Assembly (NCBI GenBank): GCA_003225495.1 | Contig: QIAJ01000057.1 | Location: forward strand, 1 to 39,703 | Reading direction: 5' to 3' | Source of the DNA: Acidobacteriota bacterium | GTDB taxonomy: Bacteria > Acidobacteriota > Terriglobia > Terriglobales > Acidobacteriaceae | DNA: 39,703 nucleotides | Shown: positions 35,859 to 39,703 of the stretch, one piece after another | Layout of the letters: the number at the start of each line of letters is the position of its first letter | How positions within the stretch are numbered: position 1 is the stretch's first letter | Notes under the pieces: model-generated | Database searches by the model: none | Told to the model about the DNA's origin: nothing | The model's input: the letters and a program-made list of their open reading frames with translations, nothing else | Translations under genes and position numbers: made by a program

Positions 35859-36323
35859 ATGGCTGATCTTAACGACACGATGGGTGCGGGCTTCGAGGGA
35901 CGCTACAAGAAACTTGCCGGTAGAGTCCGAGAGTTGGCGGCGTCACTCAGCGATGAACAGTTCTGGACCAAACCGTTCCCGTTCGGGAACAGCTTTGGCC
36001 ACCTGGTGCTGCACCTCACCGGCAATTTGAGCTATTACATCGGAGCGCAGATTGCTCAGACGGGATACGTTCGCGACCGTCCCCGCGAATTTGCCGAGAC
36101 GGCGCGGCCTCCCAAGGCGGAAACGCTCAAGAAATTCGCCGATACGATCGAAATCGTTTTGCGCACGATCCGCAGTCAGTCGCCAGACGACTGGTCGAAG
36201 CCATACACCGGTGCGGGTTCGGATGCCCGCGACCGCTTCGATATGGTTTTGCAATGTGCGACCCATCTCGACCACCACATCGGCCAGATGATTTACTTGG
36301 CATTCGAGTTAAAACGTGGCTGA
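35859..36323 (+). CDS. DinB-like four-helix protein
   Basis: The 154-aa product has four predicted helices and histidines placed as in DinB/YfiT-type metal sites: SFGHLVLHLTGN (helix 2) and THLDHHIGQM (last helix). Members of this superfamily include thiol transferases and proteins of unknown function. The ATG follows GAAGGA. It starts 31 bp after the PrpD gene and its stop overlaps the open frame that leads into the aconitase-family gene, so these genes look like one operon. Confidence 0.83.
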   Translation: MADLNDTMGAGFEGRYKKLAGRVRELAASLSDEQFWTKPFPFGNSFGHLVLHLTGNLSYYIGAQIAQTGYVRDRPREFAETARPPKAETLKKFADTIEIVLRTIRSQSPDDWSKPYTGAGSDARDRFDMVLQCATHLDHHIGQMIYLAFELKRG

Positions 36324-36672
36324 ACCTTCGCCTGGAAACCAATCACGGCGAGTATTTAGGATGCCAACGCGAAAAAGCGTCTGGCTCTACGACTATGATC
36401 ACGTAAAGTATCGGACTGGGTTGCAGTGGGCATTGTCGTTTGTGGCGGGGCTCGCACTGGCGGGTCTTGGTTGCATGGGTATTTGGTCCGTCGTAATAGG
36501 TTTCCGGTCCGGAGTCGGCGTCGATACCGGGCTGCTGGCAATAAGTGCAATGTGCTTGGCAATGGCTGTAATCGAATTGCCCGCTGCGCTCATTTACTTT
36601 TATCGGCGCATGCGTGGCGAGATGACGGGGTATTTCGCGACGATAGCCACAAGGACAGCCAGGGAGTTCATC
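36316..36672 (+). other. In-frame two-helix membrane segment directly upstream of the homoaconitase start
   Basis: This stretch of 119 codons has no stop and reads straight into the aconitase-family gene. From GTG 36316 or ATG 36361 it encodes two strong hydrophobic helices (WALSFVAGLALAGLGCMGIWSVV and LLAISAMCLAMAVIELPAALIYF), followed by basic YFYRRMRG. This looks like a genuine small membrane protein that lost its stop, or an N-terminal extension. There is no strong Shine-Dalgarno at either start. The good ribosome-binding site before 36673 suggests that the enzyme also initiates on its own. Confidence 0.45.
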
Positions 36673-38616
36673 ATGGGCCAGACCATCGCTGAGAAAATCG
36701 CGCAGACCCACATGTCGGAAGGACCGCAGCGTCCGTTGCGTGCAGGGGACTTTCTATCGATCCGTCCGCATCGCTGCATGACGCATGACAATACCTCCGC
36801 CGTGATGAGCAAATTCAAAGGAATCGGTGCGAAGAAAATCAAGGATCCCCATCAGTTGGTGTTCGCCCTCGACCACGACATCCAGAACATAGATGAATCG
36901 AATCAGAAGAAATATCGCGCGATTGAAGCATTCGCGAAAGAGCACGGCGTCGACTTCTATCCCGCCGGCTCGGGCATCGGACACCAGATCATGGTGGAGC
37001 GCGGTTACGTGGTTCCGGGTTCGTTCGTAGTTGCCTCCGACTCGCACTCCAACATGTACGGCGCGCTGGGCGCAGTGGGAACCCCGATCGTGCGGACTGA
37101 CGCGGCAGCCGTTTGGGCCACCGGTGAGTTCTGGTGGCAGATCCCGCGCTCGGTCCAGGTAGTCCTCGAAGGCTCGCTGCCCACAGGCGCAACCGGCAAA
37201 GACGTCATCATCACTCTGTGCGGACTTTACAACCATGACGAGTGTCTGAACGCAGCCGTCGAATTTACCGGCCCCGGGGTTTTGTCACTCACCATGGACG
37301 AGCGGTTTTCCATCTCCAACATGACCACCGAGTGGGGCCCGCTGGTCGGATGGTTCCCGGCCGACGCAGTCACCATCAAATATCTGCGCGCCGTTCATAA
37401 GCGCCTCAAGTCGATGGGCATCAAGCGCTTTTCAGAAGTAGAAATCGAAGCCTGGGAGAAGAATCCGCCAGCGCCGGACCGCGACGCCGTTTACGCCGCG
37501 CGCATCGTGCTTGACCTAAGTTCCATCACGCCCCACGTCTCCGGACCAGACACTGTGCAAGTCATGCAATCTTTGGCGGAAATTGAAAAGAACAAGGTAG
37601 CCATTCATAAGGCGTACCTCATTTCCTGCGTGAACTCGCGAGTGGAAGACTTGGACGCGGCAGCGAACGTCTTGAACGGCAAGAGAGTGGCTGCCGGCGT
37701 GAAGTTTTATCTCTCAGCCGCCAGCAAGTGGGTTCAGGAAGAATCGGAGCGGCGCGGAACCTGGCAAACATTGATCGACGCGGGCGCGACTCCGCTGCCG
37801 TCAGGATGTGGTCCGTGCATCGGTCTCGGTATCGGGTTGCTCGAGCCGGGCGAAGTCGGAATCTCCGCGACCAATCGGAACTTCAAGGGTCGCATGGGAT
37901 CGCGAGATGCCAAGTGTTATCTGGCGAGTCCCGAAGTCGTGGCGGCGTCGGCGGTCGCGGGCTACATCCGCGGACCCCACCATTTCCCCGCGAGTGCGCC
38001 TCAGCGCCACTACACCGAACTTTCAGCCGCGTCCGGCGGCGCAGAAAAAGTCGAGATCCTCCCCGGCTTTCCTCAGCGACTACAGGGCCGGCTCATTTTC
38101 ATGCCTCACGATAACGTCAACACCGACGCGATCTACGGCAAAGACTATACCTATCGCGACGACATGACGCCGGAAATGATGGCGAAAGTCGTGATGGAAA
38201 ACTACGATCCCCAGTTTGCGACGCGCGCGCACGCGGGCGACGTCATTGTCAGTCAGTTCAACTTCGGCACCGGATCCAGTCGTGAACAGGCCGTCACGTG
38301 CCTGAAGGCAAAGGGCATTCCGCTGGTGATTGCGGCCAGTTTTTCGCAGACTTACCTTCGCAACGCATTCAACAACGGATTTCTCTGCATAGAAGTTCCA
38401 GAGTTCGTGGCGCGCCTGCGCGAGCAGTTTGCAGGTCAAATTTCCGCGAAAGAAAAGACGATCATTCCCGGAGACGACATCGAAATCGGCTTCACCGCCA
38501 GCACTATCACGTGGCGTGGGAAGAAATTTACCTTCCCGGCACTGGGAAGCGTCCCACAGTCGCTGGTGATTGCCGGCGGAGTGGAGAATTTAGTTGCAAA
38601 ACGTTTGGCAGTTTAG
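36673..38616 (+). CDS. Aconitase-family hydro-lyase resembling fungal homoaconitase (Lys4 type)
   Basis: The 647-aa product (from ATG 36673, AGGGAG at 36661-36666) has both aconitase halves. The 4Fe-4S ligands are C319 (SCVNSR) and C379/C382 (GCGPC). The N-terminal landmarks match what I recall of yeast Lys4 closely: IRPHRCMTHDN, ALDHDIQN, DFYPAGSGIGHQIM, VASDSHSNMYGALGA, RTDAAAVWATG and NMTTEWG. The swivel domain contains FNFGTGSSREQA. It could hydrate homoaconitate, aconitate or methylaconitate; sequence alone does not settle it. The isocitrate/homoisocitrate-type dehydrogenase 117 bp downstream fits a two-step hydratase-dehydrogenase module. Confidence 0.85.
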   Translation: MGQTIAEKIAQTHMSEGPQRPLRAGDFLSIRPHRCMTHDNTSAVMSKFKGIGAKKIKDPHQLVFALDHDIQNIDESNQKKYRAIEAFAKEHGVDFYPAGSGIGHQIMVERGYVVPGSFVVASDSHSNMYGALGAVGTPIVRTDAAAVWATGEFWWQIPRSVQVVLEGSLPTGATGKDVIITLCGLYNHDECLNAAVEFTGPGVLSLTMDERFSISNMTTEWGPLVGWFPADAVTIKYLRAVHKRLKSMGIKRFSEVEIEAWEKNPPAPDRDAVYAARIVLDLSSITPHVSGPDTVQVMQSLAEIEKNKVAIHKAYLISCVNSRVEDLDAAANVLNGKRVAAGVKFYLSAASKWVQEESERRGTWQTLIDAGATPLPSGCGPCIGLGIGLLEPGEVGISATNRNFKGRMGSRDAKCYLASPEVVAASAVAGYIRGPHHFPASAPQRHYTELSAASGGAEKVEILPGFPQRLQGRLIFMPHDNVNTDAIYGKDYTYRDDMTPEMMAKVVMENYDPQFATRAHAGDVIVSQFNFGTGSSREQAVTCLKAKGIPLVIAASFSQTYLRNAFNNGFLCIEVPEFVARLREQFAGQISAKEKTIIPGDDIEIGFTASTITWRGKKFTFPALGSVPQSLVIAGGVENLVAKRLAV

Positions 38617-38662
38617 TCATCGCGTCAGACTGACTGCAAAAACGTAGAACACTTTTAGAAAC

Positions 38663-38694
38663 TGTCATGCTGAGCGAGGCGAAGGCACCTGCTG
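38663..38694 (+). repeat. Copy of a widespread TGAGCGARGCGAAG-type intergenic motif
   Basis: The stretch TGTCATGCTGAGCGAGGCG followed by AAGGCACCTGCTG matches an intergenic element I recognise from many bacterial genomes, typically TCATSCTGAGCGAAGCGAAGG. It sits in the spacer before the dehydrogenase gene. Only one copy is in this window. Confidence 0.5.
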
Positions 38695-38733
38695 ATTCTC
38701 GGCGATCGATTCTAGTTTTTGGAGCATTCATTC

Positions 38734-39703
38734 ATGGCGAAGCACACAGTCATCACCATGCCCGGCGACGGCATCGGTAACCAGGTTTTACCCGAATCCC
38801 TGCGCGTCCTGAAAGCAGTCGGCTTCGACGCCGAGTACATCCATGCCGACATTGGCTGGGACTCCTGGTGCGATAAGGGCAATGCGCTTCCCGATCGCAC
38901 CATCGACCTGCTCACGAAACACAAGCTGGGTCTGTTCGGCGCTATCACGTCAAAGCCGAATAAAGCCGCGCAAGCCGAACTCAAGCCCGAACTGCGAGGC
39001 AAGGGCTACGTCTACTATTCGCCGATCGTTACCATGCGGCAAAAGTTCAATCTGGATATCTGCATGCGCCCATGCGTCGGCTTCACGGGCAACCCGTTGA
39101 ACTACATTCGCAAGCGCGCCGACAGCGGATTCGACGAGCCCCTCATCGATACCACCGTATTCCGCCAGGGAACCGAAGGTATGTATGCCGGCGTCGAGTG
39201 GACAAATCCTCCCGACAACGTGCGCGCCGCCCTGAACAGTCATCCCAGGTTCAAGGCATTCGCGAATGTACCCGGCCCGGAACTGGCAGTAAGCTGCCGC
39301 ATCATCACCCGCAACGCGGCCACCCGCATCGTCACCGCTGCCTTCGAATATGCCAAAAAACGCGGTTTCAAAGGCGTAACCATCTGCGAGAAGCCAAATG
39401 TTGTCCGCGAAACCTCGGGCATGATGGAAGAAGTGGCCAAAGAAGTGGCAAGCAAGTTTCCCGGCATCGCGCTCTGGTCCACGAACATTGACGCTCAGCT
39501 GATGTGGTTAAACAAGAATCCTGAAGAATACAACGTAGTCGTAGCCTCGAATCTGTTCGGCGATATTCTCTCTGACGCCTTCGCCGGACTGGTCGGCGGA
39601 CTCGGCTTTGCTGCTTCCGGCAACATCGGCGACGATGTCGCCGTTTTCGAGCCGACACATGGCTCGGCGCCCAAGTACGCCGAACTGAATCCTCCAATCG
39701 TGA
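38734..39703 (+). CDS. Isocitrate/isopropylmalate/homoisocitrate dehydrogenase family protein, 3' partial
   Basis: The frame is open from ATG 38734 (GGAG 10 nt before) to the window end, giving 323 complete codons. Landmarks of the beta-decarboxylating dehydrogenase family are ITMPGDGIGNQVLPESL at the start, the substrate-arginine region TMRQKFNLDICMRP, the metal-binding region NLFGDILSDAFAGLVGGLG and the NAD-loop start THGSAPKYA. Whether it oxidises isocitrate, homoisocitrate or isopropylmalate cannot be read from the visible part. Its place just after a homoaconitase-like hydro-lyase suggests isocitrate or homoisocitrate. The C-terminal residues that help decide cofactor (NAD or NADP) are outside the window. 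Confidence 0.88.
   Translation, partial: MAKHTVITMPGDGIGNQVLPESLRVLKAVGFDAEYIHADIGWDSWCDKGNALPDRTIDLLTKHKLGLFGAITSKPNKAAQAELKPELRGKGYVYYSPIVTMRQKFNLDICMRPCVGFTGNPLNYIRKRADSGFDEPLIDTTVFRQGTEGMYAGVEWTNPPDNVRAALNSHPRFKAFANVPGPELAVSCRIITRNAATRIVTAAFEYAKKRGFKGVTICEKPNVVRETSGMMEEVAKEVASKFPGIALWSTNIDAQLMWLNKNPEEYNVVVASNLFGDILSDAFAGLVGGLGFAASGNIGDDVAVFEPTHGSAPKYAELNPPIV

Overview
The window looks like a chromosomal segment of an Acidobacteriota bacterium, probably a soil-type Terriglobia relative near Koribacter or Sulfotelmatobacter. This is inferred from protein style: a Gly-rich lipoprotein, a small secreted 'KGSLHLSQP' protein, DUF3857/transglutaminase/TPR and M1-like peptidases, and a moderately high GC content. 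It is not based on a marker-gene comparison. I see no phage, transposase, CRISPR array, tRNA or rRNA gene.

Layout, left to right. Positions 1-5.7 kb carry the end of a hybrid sensor kinase, the methionine-sulfoxide repair pair msrP-msrQ, and a four-repeat surface lipoprotein. Positions 5.8-11 kb hold the minus-strand transcription/translation operon rimP-nusA-infB, with a convincing promoter and an intrinsic terminator inside its leader. Positions 11.2-16 kb hold a small membrane protein, a DUF1906 protein, moaA, a quinone-oxidoreductase-like MDR and a small secreted protein. Positions 16-18.5 kb hold an M1-like metallopeptidase interrupted by one in-frame TAG. Positions 18.7-19.8 kb hold two tandem paralogous secreted proteins. 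Positions 19.8-22.9 kb hold a minus-strand cysM - mec (JAMM) - cysO - moeZ cluster for cysteine synthesis on a protein thiocarboxylate. The carrier protein ends in Gly-Gly-Cys instead of Gly-Gly. Positions 23-28.9 kb hold housekeeping and miscellaneous genes: CorA, an NTF2-like protein, DUF1761, an RNase HI-like protein, a metallophosphoesterase, an oligopeptide ABC ATPase and an SPFH protein. Positions 28.9-29.7 kb are gene-free and contain a candidate tandem structured RNA. Positions 29.7-33.6 kb hold an Ig-like secreted protein, divergent from a large DUF3857/transglutaminase/TPR gene that is interrupted by one in-frame TAA. Positions 33.7-39.7 kb hold an HD-like protein, MmgE/PrpD, a DinB-like protein, a fungal-Lys4-like homoaconitase with an in-frame membrane segment before it, and the start of an isocitrate/homoisocitrate-type dehydrogenase.

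Between genes there are two families of small repeats: degenerate 7-bp arrays at four sites, two of them folded back as inverted pairs, and GTAGRG-led palindromes at three sites. TAA, TAG and TGA all end intact genes here, so the two internal stops are more likely mutations or sequence errors than recoding.

The most noteworthy items are the Gly-Gly-Cys sulfur carrier beside its JAMM protease, the 29.3-29.6 kb tandem RNA-like element with compensatory changes between its copies, the attenuator-like leader of rimP-nusA-infB, the heptad arrays, and the two single-codon interruptions.
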